A stretch of DNA of 17,692 nucleotides, taken from positions 1 to 17,692 of the forward strand of contig JACRAG010000056.1 in NCBI GenBank assembly GCA_016213455.1. Direction: 5' to 3'. The number at the start of each line of letters is the position of its first letter. Positions within the stretch are counted from its first letter, which is position 1. This document shows, one piece after another, positions 1 to 6,947 of this stretch. The translations under genes and the position numbers were made by a program. Under the pieces are notes generated by a model. It was not told the DNA's origin, made no database searches, and saw nothing but the letters and a program-made list of their open reading frames with translations. Origin of the DNA: Anaerolineae bacterium. GTDB lineage: Bacteria; Chloroflexota; Anaerolineae; Anaerolineales; Anaerolineaceae.

Positions 1-1
1 A

Positions 2-859
2 ATCGCGACCGTGTTGGATGCCATGCATCCGGAAGGCTATTGGGTGCGTCCGGGGCATGGGTATACCGCCAAGTACCGCAGTACCGTATGGGCAATGATC
101 CTGCTGGCGCAGTTGGGCGCGTCCATCGTGGAAGACGACCGCATCCGGACGGCCTGCAATTATCTGTTCGAGCATAACATGTCGGCAAACGGCCAGTTTT
201 CCACATCGGATGCGCCTTCCGGCACAGTCGATTGCTTGCAGGGCAACCTGTGCGCGGCGTTGTTGGATTTGGGCTGCGATGACCCCCGCCTGGAGAAGGC
301 CATTGATTGGATGGCGCGCAGTACCACCGGCGAAGGGGTGGCTCCGTCATCCGAGAAGCAGGCTGTGCTGCGCTATTATGCTTATAAAAGTGGCCCGGTG
401 TTTGAATGCGGCGTGAACAATGCCCGGGCCTGCGCCTGGGGCGGCGTGAAGGTGATGTTGGCGTTCAGTAAACTTCCGGCGCAGCGGCGCACGCCGTTGG
501 TCAACCAGGCCATCCGGCTGGGCGTCGATTTCCTGTTCAGTGTTGACCCGGCGGATGCTACCTACCCGACCCGGATCGAATCCAAACCCAACCGGAGCTG
601 GTGGAAGTTTGGCTTCCCGGTGTTTTATGTCACCGATCTGCTGCAGAATGTGGAGGCGCTGGCGCGCCTGGGGTATGGACAGGATCCACGCCTGGCGCGA
701 GCCGTCCAGTTCATCGAGGGGCAGCAGGACCCGGACGGGCGCTGGCGTTTGGAATATGATTACGCCGGCAAAACCTGGTTGGATTTTGGTCCGAAACATG
801 TGCCCAACAAATGGGTGACCCTGCGGGCAGCCCGCGTGTTGAAAAACATCTGGGGGTGA
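2..859 (+). CDS. Alpha/alpha-toroid (prenyltransferase/squalene-cyclase-fold) protein, 5' partial
   Basis: The frame is open from the window edge, so the true start lies upstream; the GTG at 11 is internal. 285 residues are visible. Repeated helix-pair units carry the motifs GYW, YRSTVWAMILLAQLGA, a GNLCAALLDLG unit, a WWKFGFPVFY segment and a final QQDPDGRWRLE unit. This is the pattern of terpenoid-cyclase/prenyltransferase toroids of about 320-340 residues. About 40 N-terminal residues seem to be missing. Relatives in Chloroflexota are often labelled 'nitrogen fixation protein NifH', but there is no P-loop or Fe-S cysteine pattern here, so that label is not supported. Substrate and reaction are unknown. 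The DxDD or DCTAE-type catalytic motifs of true cyclases are not seen. The downstream GNAT gene begins 44 bases after the stop. Confidence 0.7.
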   Translation: MATVLDAMHPEGYWVRPGHGYTAKYRSTVWAMILLAQLGASIVEDDRIRTACNYLFEHNMSANGQFSTSDAPSGTVDCLQGNLCAALLDLGCDDPRLEKAIDWMARSTTGEGVAPSSEKQAVLRYYAYKSGPVFECGVNNARACAWGGVKVMLAFSKLPAQRRTPLVNQAIRLGVDFLFSVDPADATYPTRIESKPNRSWWKFGFPVFYVTDLLQNVEALARLGYGQDPRLARAVQFIEGQQDPDGRWRLEYDYAGKTWLDFGPKHVPNKWVTLRAARVLKNIWG

Positions 860-896
860 TGCGCGCATGGGATCGAATTTTGTGATAGCAGGAGAT

Positions 897-927
897 TGTC
901 CATATGCAATGCGATCAAGGCTACAAT
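897..927 (+). promoter_or_regulatory. Possible promoter giving a leaderless GNAT transcript
   Basis: TACAAT at 922-927 matches 5 of 6 positions of a -10 box. TTGTCC at 897-902 is a weak -35 with a long 19-base spacer. The predicted +1 coincides with the A of the in-frame ATG at 934. It overlaps the coding start at 904, so only one of the two readings can be the main start. Confidence 0.3.
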
Positions 928-1545
928 AACGCCATGATTCATCCTTCCAATCCCAATGTTTTTCCTGCCGGTGAACTACGCTGCGTGTTTTTAGGCGAGG
1001 AAGACCTCCCGGCGCTGCAGCGCTTCTTTGAAGCCAACCCGGAATACTTTATTGCCGTTGAAGGGCAGCCGGCAGGCCCGGAGGCTGCCCATGAAGAATA
1101 TTTGAGCGAACTGCCGCCGGATTGCAGCTTTGGTGAAAAATGGCTGCTGGGATTTGTGGATGGCGCAAACGGGTTGGCGGGTATGGCCAGCCTGGTGAGT
1201 GATTTTCTCGCGCCAGGCGTGTGGAACCTCGGATTGTTCATGCTGGCAACCAGCCGCCATGGGCGTGGTGAGGCGGCACTTCTCTACCGGGCGCTGGAGG
1301 CGTGGACTGCGCAAAACGGGGCGCGGTGGCTGCGCCTGGGCGTGGTGGCAGGGAATGTGCGTGCCGAGCGTTTTTGGGAGAAGATGGGCTTTGTCGACGT
1401 GTGCCGGCGCGAGGGCGTGAGCATGGGATGCCGGATCAACGCCATTCGCTTCATGATGAAGCCGTTGGCTGGCGGCACTACCACAGATTATCTCGCCCTG
1501 GTTGAGCGGGACAGGCCCCGGGTATCAACGGGCGCATCAAGTTAA
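904..1545 (+). CDS. GNAT-family N-acetyltransferase
   Basis: Predicted acetyl-CoA-dependent transferase of 213 residues with one GNAT domain. The acetyl-CoA pyrophosphate loop is RHGRGEA (an RxxGxA motif) in the middle of the protein, after the strand LGLFMLA. The C-terminal part carries NVRAERFWEKMGF, the usual GNAT motif B in which an Asn-started helix contacts CoA. The substrate cannot be read from the sequence. Start choice: ATG 904 has AGGAG at 890-894 with a 9-base spacer. A second in-frame ATG at 934 would skip ten residues outside the domain. It sits exactly 7 bases after a TACAAT box, as a leaderless start would. I prefer 904 on the Shine-Dalgarno evidence. Confidence 0.82.
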   Translation: MQCDQGYNNAMIHPSNPNVFPAGELRCVFLGEEDLPALQRFFEANPEYFIAVEGQPAGPEAAHEEYLSELPPDCSFGEKWLLGFVDGANGLAGMASLVSDFLAPGVWNLGLFMLATSRHGRGEAALLYRALEAWTAQNGARWLRLGVVAGNVRAERFWEKMGFVDVCRREGVSMGCRINAIRFMMKPLAGGTTTDYLALVERDRPRVSTGASS

Positions 1546-1607
1546 GGGTGTTCTTTGCCTGTAGGAAAATACTTTTGTCGCCGAACCATTCAGCTCACCA
1601 TTTGTTT

Positions 1608-2486
1608 ATGGTCGAATATCGCAGCGAGATCGAGCGGGCTGTATCCGCCGGGCTTAGGCGCCACTGGCGGATGGATCGCCTGGTAGATCTGCGCGATTTG
1701 GCCTGCCACCCGGCAGCCATCCTGTCTGGAGAGGGCTACGCTGTGTTTGTGAAATTCAGCAACGCGGCGCACGGCCTGGAACAGTTTGAGGTGGAACTGG
1801 CCGGACTGCGTTATCTCGGTCAGCATGCCGGGGTGCTGACACCGGTTTGCGTTGCAGCGCTGCCGGTGGATAGCGGGTCGCTGCTCATCCTCGAGGCGGC
1901 GGAGGCGGTGGAGCGGGATCCGCAAGCATGGCGGCAGATCGGTCAAACGCTGGCGCGCATTCACCTGGTCAAAGGCTCAACCTGTGGTTTTGATCGCCAG
2001 GGTTTCTTTGGACCGCTTTATCAGGATAACCGGCCGCTGGCTTCGTGGAGCGAATTTTTCGCCGAGCGGCGTCTTTGGCCACGCCTGATGGGCGCCATTG
2101 ATTCGGGACACCTGTCATCCGGATTGATCAATAAATTGGAACGGTTGATCCTGCGCCTGCCTGATTTTTGCGGTCCCGACCCTGTGCCTTCACTCCTGCA
2201 CGGAGACGCGCAACAGAACAATTACATATCCACAGCACACGGCGCGATGGTGATTGATCCGGCGGTGTGTTACGGTCACCCGGAATTTGACCTGGCCTTT
2301 GTCGATTATTTTCAGCCCGTACCGCCGGCGGTGTTTGAAGGATACCGGGAAATCTTGCCCATTGATGCAGGGTTTACGGAGCGCAAAGCCTTATGGCGGA
2401 TCTATGGCTATCTGGCGGCTGTGACGGTGGAAGGCGGCGAGTATATCCGCATGCTCACGGATGCGGTCGATCAATACATCCGATGA
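1608..2486 (+). CDS. Fructosamine-kinase-like phosphotransferase
   Basis: Protein-kinase-like fold of the fructosamine/ketosamine-3-kinase family, 292 residues from ATG 1608, the family's normal length. Seen: candidate ATP lysine in VFVKF (about K49), CGFDRQGFFGPLYQDN in the linker (about 126-141), the family's ...W.EFFAERRLWPRL segment, catalytic loop HGDAQQNN (198-205; D200 and N205), and the metal-binding IDPAVCYGHPEFDLA stretch (about 216-230). Known members phosphorylate fructosamines or ribulosamines on glycated proteins to trigger deglycation. That role is inferred here. An in-frame GTG at 1548 would add 20 residues, but the purine stretch before it abuts the codon with no spacer, so ATG 1608 is preferred. 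No good Shine-Dalgarno precedes 1608 either. The gene is convergent with the minus-strand kinase at 2639-3631. Confidence 0.8.
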   Translation: MVEYRSEIERAVSAGLRRHWRMDRLVDLRDLACHPAAILSGEGYAVFVKFSNAAHGLEQFEVELAGLRYLGQHAGVLTPVCVAALPVDSGSLLILEAAEAVERDPQAWRQIGQTLARIHLVKGSTCGFDRQGFFGPLYQDNRPLASWSEFFAERRLWPRLMGAIDSGHLSSGLINKLERLILRLPDFCGPDPVPSLLHGDAQQNNYISTAHGAMVIDPAVCYGHPEFDLAFVDYFQPVPPAVFEGYREILPIDAGFTERKALWRIYGYLAAVTVEGGEYIRMLTDAVDQYIR

Positions 2487-2566
2487 GTAAACGGGATTTT
2501 CTCACGCTGTGATTGGATTGGCCGGTCGTGCCAGCGCAAAGGAAGCTTGAAATTGCTCCCTCGCTT

Positions 2567-2580
2567 GTTCGATATCGAAC
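2567..2580. repeat. Perfect 14-bp palindrome in convergent intergenic gap
   Basis: GTTCGATATCGAAC is a perfect inverted repeat, lying between the stops of two convergent genes (gap 2487-2638). It has no adjacent T tract, so it is not an obvious terminator. Nothing else clear is seen in this 152-base gap. Confidence 0.5.
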
Positions 2581-2638
2581 CACTGGCGGGGACAGGTCAT
2601 CGGCATTCCTTTCTACTTTCAGAAAAGGTAAAACCCCA

Positions 2639-3631
2639 TCAGTCCGGCAGCAGCCGCAGCAGGCGTTTTTCGATGCCCTCGATAAACTCGGTGGTTTTGG
2701 CTTTCCAGGCCGGATTGGGGTCGTTGAGGATGAAATTGGCCAGGCCCAGTCCGCGCGCCGCGATGACGGAGTCAATTTCGCCGGGACGGCGCTCGGGCCA
2801 GGGGCTGCGGCGGATGTAGCCGGATTGAAATGCGGCGCGCTGCTGTGCGAAGGTTTCGTCATCAAAGTAATACAGGGTGGTGGCGATATCTTGCACCGGC
2901 CAACCCAGCATCAGGTCTTCAAAATCAATCGGGGAGAGCACCCCGCGCGCATTGCGTACATTCCATTGGTGCAGGTCGCCGTGCAGGATGCGCATGGGCT
3001 CACCGCTGGTCTGCAGCCGGTCGATGGAATCCTGAGCCCAGGCAACGGCTCGCTCAAAAACGGCTCGCCGGCCTGGCGGAAGGAGGTGGGCAAAGGCCTC
3101 GTCAAACAGGACGACCGGTTCAGGGAAAGGGAAGACACGATCGAAACGCAGCAGCGCAAGCCCGGCGGGCGGCTGGTAGGTCAGGGCGTGGGCGTGCAGA
3201 CCAGCCATCAACTCACCCAGGCCGGCGATATTCTCCAGGGTCATGGCCTCGGCCAGGTCGCTGCCGGGAACCCAGGAAAACACGGCACATAGGCGCGGTT
3301 CGGGGACGCCGGTTGCGGCGGCTTCCACCACGAGTGCACCATCGCGTGCGGGCAGTGGGCGCGGCACGCTCAGGGTGGTGTCGCGCGCCAGCGCCGCCAG
3401 CCAATCCATCTCCGCGGCGACGTGTTCACGGGTGTGACCGCCTTCCGGCAAGGAGATCCGCAGAATGGCTTTTCGCCGGTCGCGGGTATCCACGCGAAAA
3501 ATGCCGTTCATGTCATTGGTGATCAGGCGCAGCTGCGTAACATCCAGGTCGTAGAAGCTGAGCGCATTCCAGGCGAGCCGGCGCAGGCGACGGGCCTGAC
3601 CGGATGTGGTGAGGGTGGTGTAGGATCTCAT
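2639..3631 (-). CDS. RdoA/homoserine-kinase-II-like phosphotransferase (APH superfamily)
   Basis: 330-residue kinase-fold protein. The catalytic loop is HGDLHQWN (217-224) and the metal motif IDFED (235-239). A YALRI-like AILRIS strand precedes the hinge, and FSWVPG is a typical hinge sequence. Likely acts on a small-molecule hydroxyl or on Ser/Thr; the substrate is unknown. The reading frame stays open up to 3775, but ATG 3631 is chosen because the paralogue at 16175 begins with a matching segment: SGQARRLRRLAWNALSFYDL here against TGQIRRMRQMAQAALKQYGL there. The longer start would also run into the upstream gene. A GAAAG about 10 bases before the ATG is a weak ribosome site. It lies 59 bases after the Eis-like gene on the same strand, probably co-transcribed. 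Confidence 0.82.
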   Translation of the reverse strand: MRSYTTLTTSGQARRLRRLAWNALSFYDLDVTQLRLITNDMNGIFRVDTRDRRKAILRISLPEGGHTREHVAAEMDWLAALARDTTLSVPRPLPARDGALVVEAAATGVPEPRLCAVFSWVPGSDLAEAMTLENIAGLGELMAGLHAHALTYQPPAGLALLRFDRVFPFPEPVVLFDEAFAHLLPPGRRAVFERAVAWAQDSIDRLQTSGEPMRILHGDLHQWNVRNARGVLSPIDFEDLMLGWPVQDIATTLYYFDDETFAQQRAAFQSGYIRRSPWPERRPGEIDSVIAARGLGLANFILNDPNPAWKAKTTEFIEGIEKRLLRLLPD

Positions 3632-3690
3632 GCGCGTCAATCTTTCGGTGAGAAGTGGTGTGTTGTAGTGTGGGTCAGCGGCGGCGGCAG

Positions 3691-4872
3691 TTAAAAATAT
3701 TCGTGCATAAAGGGCAGCAGGCGAGGAAACATCTGCCTGAGCAGAACCTGTAGTTCGGGCGTTGGGTCTCCCCAATCACGCAGAGAGAAATCCTGCGGGT
3801 CATGCGTCCCTGAGATAAGTGCGCTGAGACCCTGGATAGTCAGACGGCAATCCGGCTGCGATGTTCGGGACACCCGCAAGCTGCCCAGGTGCGCCTCAAA
3901 CAACCAGGTCCCTTCGTTCCACGGGCATAGCGGGTCGCTAATTTGGGCCGAAAAGCTGCCTGGTCCCACATTCATTCCCCCAATTTTTTCCACATCCAGC
4001 ACCCGGCACATCGCGGGGCGGGGTGGCGCTTCTATTTGGATCTGCAAGTCTGCCTGCCAGGTTTCAGGGTATTCGCCGGCTGGCAGCCAGATTTCAGCCC
4101 GGTCACACTGGTCAATGTGGCGGGCAATCCAGTTGAGCAGGAGATAGCGTGCGCGGCTGGTTTGGTAATAGAAGCGGGTCGCAAAAAATTTGAAGCGGGT
4201 CGGTTCATCCCCTTGATTGCTGTAAAGCATCAGGCCTTCCACCTGGTCACCGAATTTCGCCAGCGCCATCCACTGCCGGTTGCGATTGGCGGCTGCGCGG
4301 TCGCCAACGTCGAAAAACCCCATGCCATGGCAGGTCAGCCGCATGGCGGTCAGGTACTCCCGGTAGGCGTCGAAACCATCGCCGATGAGATGAAGTTCAA
4401 TCGCGCCGCCTGTTTCAAGTTTCAACAATGGCTGCAACGCAGCCGGCGCGAAACGGACAATCTTGGTCAAAGGAAAGGCGACATAGCCCATGCGTTCATA
4501 AAAGGACTCACTGAAGGGGTACAGGTTAGTAAAGGCTTTTTGGTTTTCCCTTGCGGATTTCAGCAGGCTGGCAATCACCTGGCGGCAGGTCCCCTGGCGC
4601 CGCACCTGGGGTTGGGTGGATACCCCCCACACGCCTGCGGCAGGGAAAAGAGCGCCGCGCAGGTTTTGCGTCATGGCTGTGGCAGCTGCAATGGAGATGG
4701 GCTGATCTCCCTCAAACATGGCGTGGCAGCTGACGCCCTGGCGCTGGCGCACAACGGCGTCCCATTCCTCTTTATCGCCAAAGGGTGGTGAAGCATGCAA
4801 GGAATATTGGTTTAATGCATAGAGAGCGTCTAGCATCTCCTGTCCCTGCAAAGCGCGGATGGATGTGGTCAT
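3691..4872 (-). CDS. Eis-like GNAT acetyltransferase with SCP2-like C-terminal domain
   Basis: 393 residues, the size of the Eis family (about 400). An N-terminal GNAT domain carries VSTQPQVRRQGTCRQVI (84-100), the acetyl-CoA loop, with Cys where Gly/Ala is more usual. It is followed by YPFSESFYERMGY (118-130), which holds the tyrosine that acts as general acid in Mycobacterium Eis. After a second GNAT-like domain comes a sterol-carrier-like domain with MCRVLDVEK. The protein ends in ...FMHEYF. A C-terminal Phe carboxylate serves as base in characterised Eis, and this ending keeps it. Characterised Eis acetylates aminoglycosides and lysines; substrate here is inferred. AAGGA lies 6 bases before ATG 4872, a good ribosome site. 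First gene of a two-gene minus-strand unit. Confidence 0.88.
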   Translation of the reverse strand: MTTSIRALQGQEMLDALYALNQYSLHASPPFGDKEEWDAVVRQRQGVSCHAMFEGDQPISIAAATAMTQNLRGALFPAAGVWGVSTQPQVRRQGTCRQVIASLLKSARENQKAFTNLYPFSESFYERMGYVAFPLTKIVRFAPAALQPLLKLETGGAIELHLIGDGFDAYREYLTAMRLTCHGMGFFDVGDRAAANRNRQWMALAKFGDQVEGLMLYSNQGDEPTRFKFFATRFYYQTSRARYLLLNWIARHIDQCDRAEIWLPAGEYPETWQADLQIQIEAPPRPAMCRVLDVEKIGGMNVGPGSFSAQISDPLCPWNEGTWLFEAHLGSLRVSRTSQPDCRLTIQGLSALISGTHDPQDFSLRDWGDPTPELQVLLRQMFPRLLPFMHEYF

Positions 4873-4886
4873 AGCGGTTCCTTACT

Positions 4887-4904
4887 CAGATCCGATGCAG
4901 ATCC
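4887..4904 (-). repeat. Tandem 7-bp direct repeat upstream of the Eis-like gene
   Basis: CAGATCC occurs twice with an 11-base period (4887-4893 and 4898-4904). On the minus strand this reads GGATCTG, CATC, GGATCTG, ending 15 bases before the Eis-like start codon. One helical turn between copies would suit a regulator binding one face of the DNA, but nothing else supports a regulatory role. Confidence 0.35.
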
Positions 4905-4995
4905 TTTGGTGATTTCCCAATCCCACGGGAATGTGGAAGGGCAATGTTGTTAATTTTCTGATAGGTTCAAAGGCAAACGTCTCTATTTATTATGT

Positions 4996-5001
4996 CATAA
5001 T
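4996..5001 (+). promoter_or_regulatory. Probable -10 box for the HD-domain gene
   Basis: CATAAT lies 42 bases before the ATG at 5044, within the AT-rich divergent gap 4873-5043. No convincing -35 is seen. AAAGGA (5031-5036) supplies the ribosome site 7 bases before the start. Confidence 0.35.
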
Positions 5002-5043
5002 TGGGCACGCATGGGACGATATTTGTGACGAAAGGATGACAGG

Positions 5044-5541
5044 ATGAATTTTGCTGCAGTGATTGGCGCGATGGAGCAGGTATTCAAAGATGTTCCTTTT
5101 GGCATCGAGCATACCAACCGGGTGTTGCGCAATGCGGAGATGATCATGGATGGCGAAAGCACCCCGGAAGAAACACGCGTGATCGTGTTGCTCGCGTCGA
5201 TCCTGCATGATATCGGTGCGGTGGAAGCGCAGCGCAAGCATGGCTCCATGGCGGGTCACCTGCAGGAGATCGAGGGGCCGCCCATTGCGCGGGAAATTCT
5301 GAACGGGGCGGGCGTGGATGCGGCGATGGTAGAACGTGTATGTTTCATTGTGGGCCATCACCACTCACCGGAGAAGATTGACGGTATCGATTTCCAGATT
5401 GTGTGGGAAGCCGACACCCTGGAGGCTTTGCTGCATGGCTCCGAGCGCAGCGACCCGGCAGCATTGCTGGAAAAAGTTGAGGGGAATTTTCGCACCAGCT
5501 CGGGAAGAAAGCTGGCGAAAGAATGTCTTGGTTTATTGTGA
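5044..5541 (+). CDS. HD-domain phosphohydrolase-like protein
   Basis: 165 residues. The HD metal-binding pattern is present: H23 in GIEHTNRVL, the H55-D56 pair in ASILHDIGAV, H66 in RKHGS, histidines 105-107 in VGHHHSPE, and D124 in WEADTLEAL. Small stand-alone HD proteins are metal-dependent phosphohydrolases acting on nucleotides or related compounds. The substrate cannot be assigned. Well-placed AAAGGA before ATG 5044. The gene is divergent from the Eis-like gene and is followed after 91 bases by the VOC gene, which has its own promoter candidate. Confidence 0.82.
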   Translation: MNFAAVIGAMEQVFKDVPFGIEHTNRVLRNAEMIMDGESTPEETRVIVLLASILHDIGAVEAQRKHGSMAGHLQEIEGPPIAREILNGAGVDAAMVERVCFIVGHHHSPEKIDGIDFQIVWEADTLEALLHGSERSDPAALLEKVEGNFRTSSGRKLAKECLGLL

Positions 5542-5560
5542 CAAAATTAGCCTAAATTCA

Positions 5561-5591
5561 TTGGATATTACTCGAAAATTTGTGCTATGAT
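5561..5591 (+). promoter_or_regulatory. Candidate promoter for the VOC gene
   Basis: TTGGAT (5561-5566) and TATGAT (5586-5591) with a 19-base spacer in an AT-rich gap. The expected transcript would begin near 5598, about 35 bases before the ATG at 5633. Confidence 0.4.
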
Positions 5592-5632
5592 GGAGTTGTC
5601 GTATCCGTCATTCGCACCAGGAGGTCGAGCAA

Positions 5633-6106
5633 ATGCCAAAAATTACCCCATTCTTGTGGTTTGACCATCAAGCGGAGGAAGCCGTAAATTTTTACACTTC
5701 CCTGTTCAAGAATTCGAAGATTATCTCCTCTTCAAGGTTTCCGGATGCCAGGCCTGAGGCGCAGGGTTCAATCTTATCCATAACCTTTTCGATCGACGGG
5801 CTGGAAATGACCGCTTTCAACGGTGGACCCTATGACCAGTTCAATAATTCCATCTCGCTTTTTGTGAACTGCGATAATCAGGAAGAAGTGGACCGGTTGT
5901 GGGCTGCGCTTTCTGAGGGTGGTGAGGAGCAGCAGTGCGGTTGGGTCAAAGACCGCTATGGGCTGGTCTGGCAGATTGTACCAACCCTGTTGATGAAGCT
6001 GATGGGTGATCCGGACCCGGTCAAGGCACAGCGGGTTACCGCAGCCATGCTCAAAATGGTCAAGTTGGACTGTGCTTTGCTTCAACAGGCTTACGATCAA
6101 GCCTGA
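5633..6106 (+). CDS. VOC-superfamily protein, PhnB-like
   Basis: 157 residues with the PhnB-like VOC layout. It opens ITPFLWFDHQAEEAVNFYTS, runs to SLFKNSKI, then a middle GLEMTAFNGGP strand and SISLFVNCDNQEEVDRLW, and ends with the paired strand DRYGLVWQIVP. These proteins are often misnamed '3-demethylubiquinone-9 3-methyltransferase'. No methyltransferase motif is present and no substrate can be inferred. Strong AGGAGG (5619-5624) with an 8-base spacer fixes ATG 5633. The gene is followed by a strong intrinsic terminator, so it seems to form a monocistronic unit or the end of one starting with the HD gene. Confidence 0.85.
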   Translation: MPKITPFLWFDHQAEEAVNFYTSLFKNSKIISSSRFPDARPEAQGSILSITFSIDGLEMTAFNGGPYDQFNNSISLFVNCDNQEEVDRLWAALSEGGEEQQCGWVKDRYGLVWQIVPTLLMKLMGDPDPVKAQRVTAAMLKMVKLDCALLQQAYDQA

Positions 6107-6134
6107 GCAAGCATACCCCAATATCATTACCTTC

Positions 6135-6165
6135 GCCATGGGAGCACTCCGTGGCGATTTTTTTT
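6135..6165 (+). terminator. Rho-independent terminator after the VOC gene
   Basis: GCCATGGG (6135-6142) pairs with TCCGTGGC (6148-6155), 8 pairs including two G-T wobbles, with loop AGCAC. It is followed by eight T residues at 6158-6165. It lies 29 bases after the VOC stop codon. Confidence 0.8.
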
Positions 6166-6169
6166 GCTT

Positions 6170-6199
6170 CCAGGATCGATTCCTGGTTGCGCCACCAGG
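6170..6199 (+). other. Pair of mutually exclusive short hairpins
   Basis: CCAGGA (6170-6175) can pair with TCCTGG (6181-6186). The overlapping CCTGGT (6182-6187) can pair instead with ACCAGG (6194-6199). They lie between the terminator and the next promoter, so any transcript carrying them would be read-through. A regulatory role is doubtful. Confidence 0.3.
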
Positions 6200-6236
6200 C
6201 CGATCAACACCGCTGGGAGATTCGAGTCTGTATAAA

Positions 6237-6261
6237 CATTGTACAAACTTGTTACACAATG
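6237..6261. promoter_or_regulatory. Operator candidate: 25-bp imperfect palindrome
   Basis: Outer arms CATTGT (6237-6242) and ACAATG (6256-6261) are exact complements. Eight of twelve base pairs around the centre T6249 are symmetric. The left arm holds the perfect 8-mer TTGTACAA (6239-6246). It overlaps the likely -35 region of the exporter operon, a placement expected for a dimeric repressor. No regulator gene is in the window. Confidence 0.45.
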
Positions 6262-6279
6262 ACGGCTGTGGGGTAAACT
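6252..6279 (+). promoter_or_regulatory. Candidate promoter of the peroxiredoxin/exporter operon
   Basis: TTACAC (6252-6257) and TAAACT (6274-6279) with a 16-base spacer; TTGTTA (6249-6254) is an alternative -35 with 19 bases. Predicted transcript start is about 6286, 30 bases before ATG 6316. Only the intergenic position and the overlapping palindrome support it. Confidence 0.35.
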
Positions 6280-6315
6280 CAGTTTCGAAGACATCATCTA
6301 AGAAATCAGGCAATC

Positions 6316-6942
6316 ATGGCGAAAAACAAGCAATTGAATTTCAATCGAAATGCTCCAGACCTGACCCTGCAAGACACATCAGGCCAACCGGTGCAGCTCT
6401 CCAGTTTGTGGGCTCAGCGCCCGCTGCTGCTGGCTTTCACCCGTCATTTTGGCTGCACACAATGCAAGGAAATGTTGGAGGAGCTGGTGGCTGGACGGGA
6501 GCGCATCACCCAGGCCGGGTTGGACATCGCGGTTGTGATGCAGGGCACGCCGGAAGCGACCGCGAAATTTGCGCAGCAATTTGCGCAAGGGCTGGTCTGC
6601 CTGGCCGATCCGGAGCGCAAGGCGTATGAAGCCTATGGGTTGGAACGCGGCAACCTGTTCCAGACTTTCCTGAACCCCAAAGTCTGGTCGGCGATTTCAC
6701 GCTCCCGCAAAAAAGGTTACGCCGTCGAAGTGCCCCCGGAAGGGCAGGACGCGATGCAAATGTCCGGGACCTTTATCATCAGTCCCCAGGGGCGGATTGA
6801 ATTGCCTTATTACTATGATCATATTGCAGACCATCCCCCACTGGAGCTTTTGCTGAATGGCGTGCTTTCCACGCGCTGGGACCAGCCCTTTGACGGCCCG
6901 GTCGGCACAGACACCACCCTCTCATCACGGAAGGTTGATTGA
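6316..6942 (+). CDS. Peroxiredoxin-like protein (AhpC/TSA_2 type)
   Basis: 208-residue thioredoxin-fold protein. The N-terminal APDLTLQDTSGQPVQLSSLW segment (13-32) is the standard peroxiredoxin entry strand. Next comes FTRHFGCTQCKEML with a CxxC pair (C47, C50), as in the PRXL2/AhpC-TSA_2 group rather than classical 2-Cys peroxiredoxins (which have PxxxTxxC). A SGTFIISPQGRIELPYY strand follows. Expected to be a cytosolic thiol oxidoreductase; the peroxide substrate is not demonstrated. AGG 5 bases before ATG 6316 is a modest ribosome site. The frame ends in TGA at 6940-6942, 5 bases before the adaptor's ATG, so it leads the exporter operon. It may link the exporter to oxidative or thiol stress. 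Confidence 0.78.
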   Translation: MAKNKQLNFNRNAPDLTLQDTSGQPVQLSSLWAQRPLLLAFTRHFGCTQCKEMLEELVAGRERITQAGLDIAVVMQGTPEATAKFAQQFAQGLVCLADPERKAYEAYGLERGNLFQTFLNPKVWSAISRSRKKGYAVEVPPEGQDAMQMSGTFIISPQGRIELPYYYDHIADHPPLELLLNGVLSTRWDQPFDGPVGTDTTLSSRKVD

Positions 6943-6947
6943 GTACC

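Noticed and set aside
2..859. Annotation as nitrogenase iron protein NifH
   Set aside because: There is no P-loop, no 4Fe-4S cysteines and no similarity in motif layout. The repeats fit an alpha/alpha toroid, so the NifH name used for relatives is misleading.
2513..3292. Plus-strand open frame of 259 codons opposite the RdoA-like kinase
   Set aside because: The minus strand holds an intact kinase with catalytic motifs. The plus frame is low-complexity Gly/Gln-rich with no domain.
3943..4791. Plus-strand open frame of 282 codons opposite the Eis-like gene
   Set aside because: Antisense shadow of a gene with strong family motifs, with no ribosome site or motif of its own.
5633..6106. Annotation as 3-demethylubiquinone methyltransferase
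   Set aside because: The sequence is a VOC-fold PhnB-like protein with no SAM-binding motif.
6170..6199. Competing hairpins as an attenuator of the exporter operon
   Set aside because: They lie upstream of the predicted promoter and downstream of a strong terminator, so the main transcript would not contain them.
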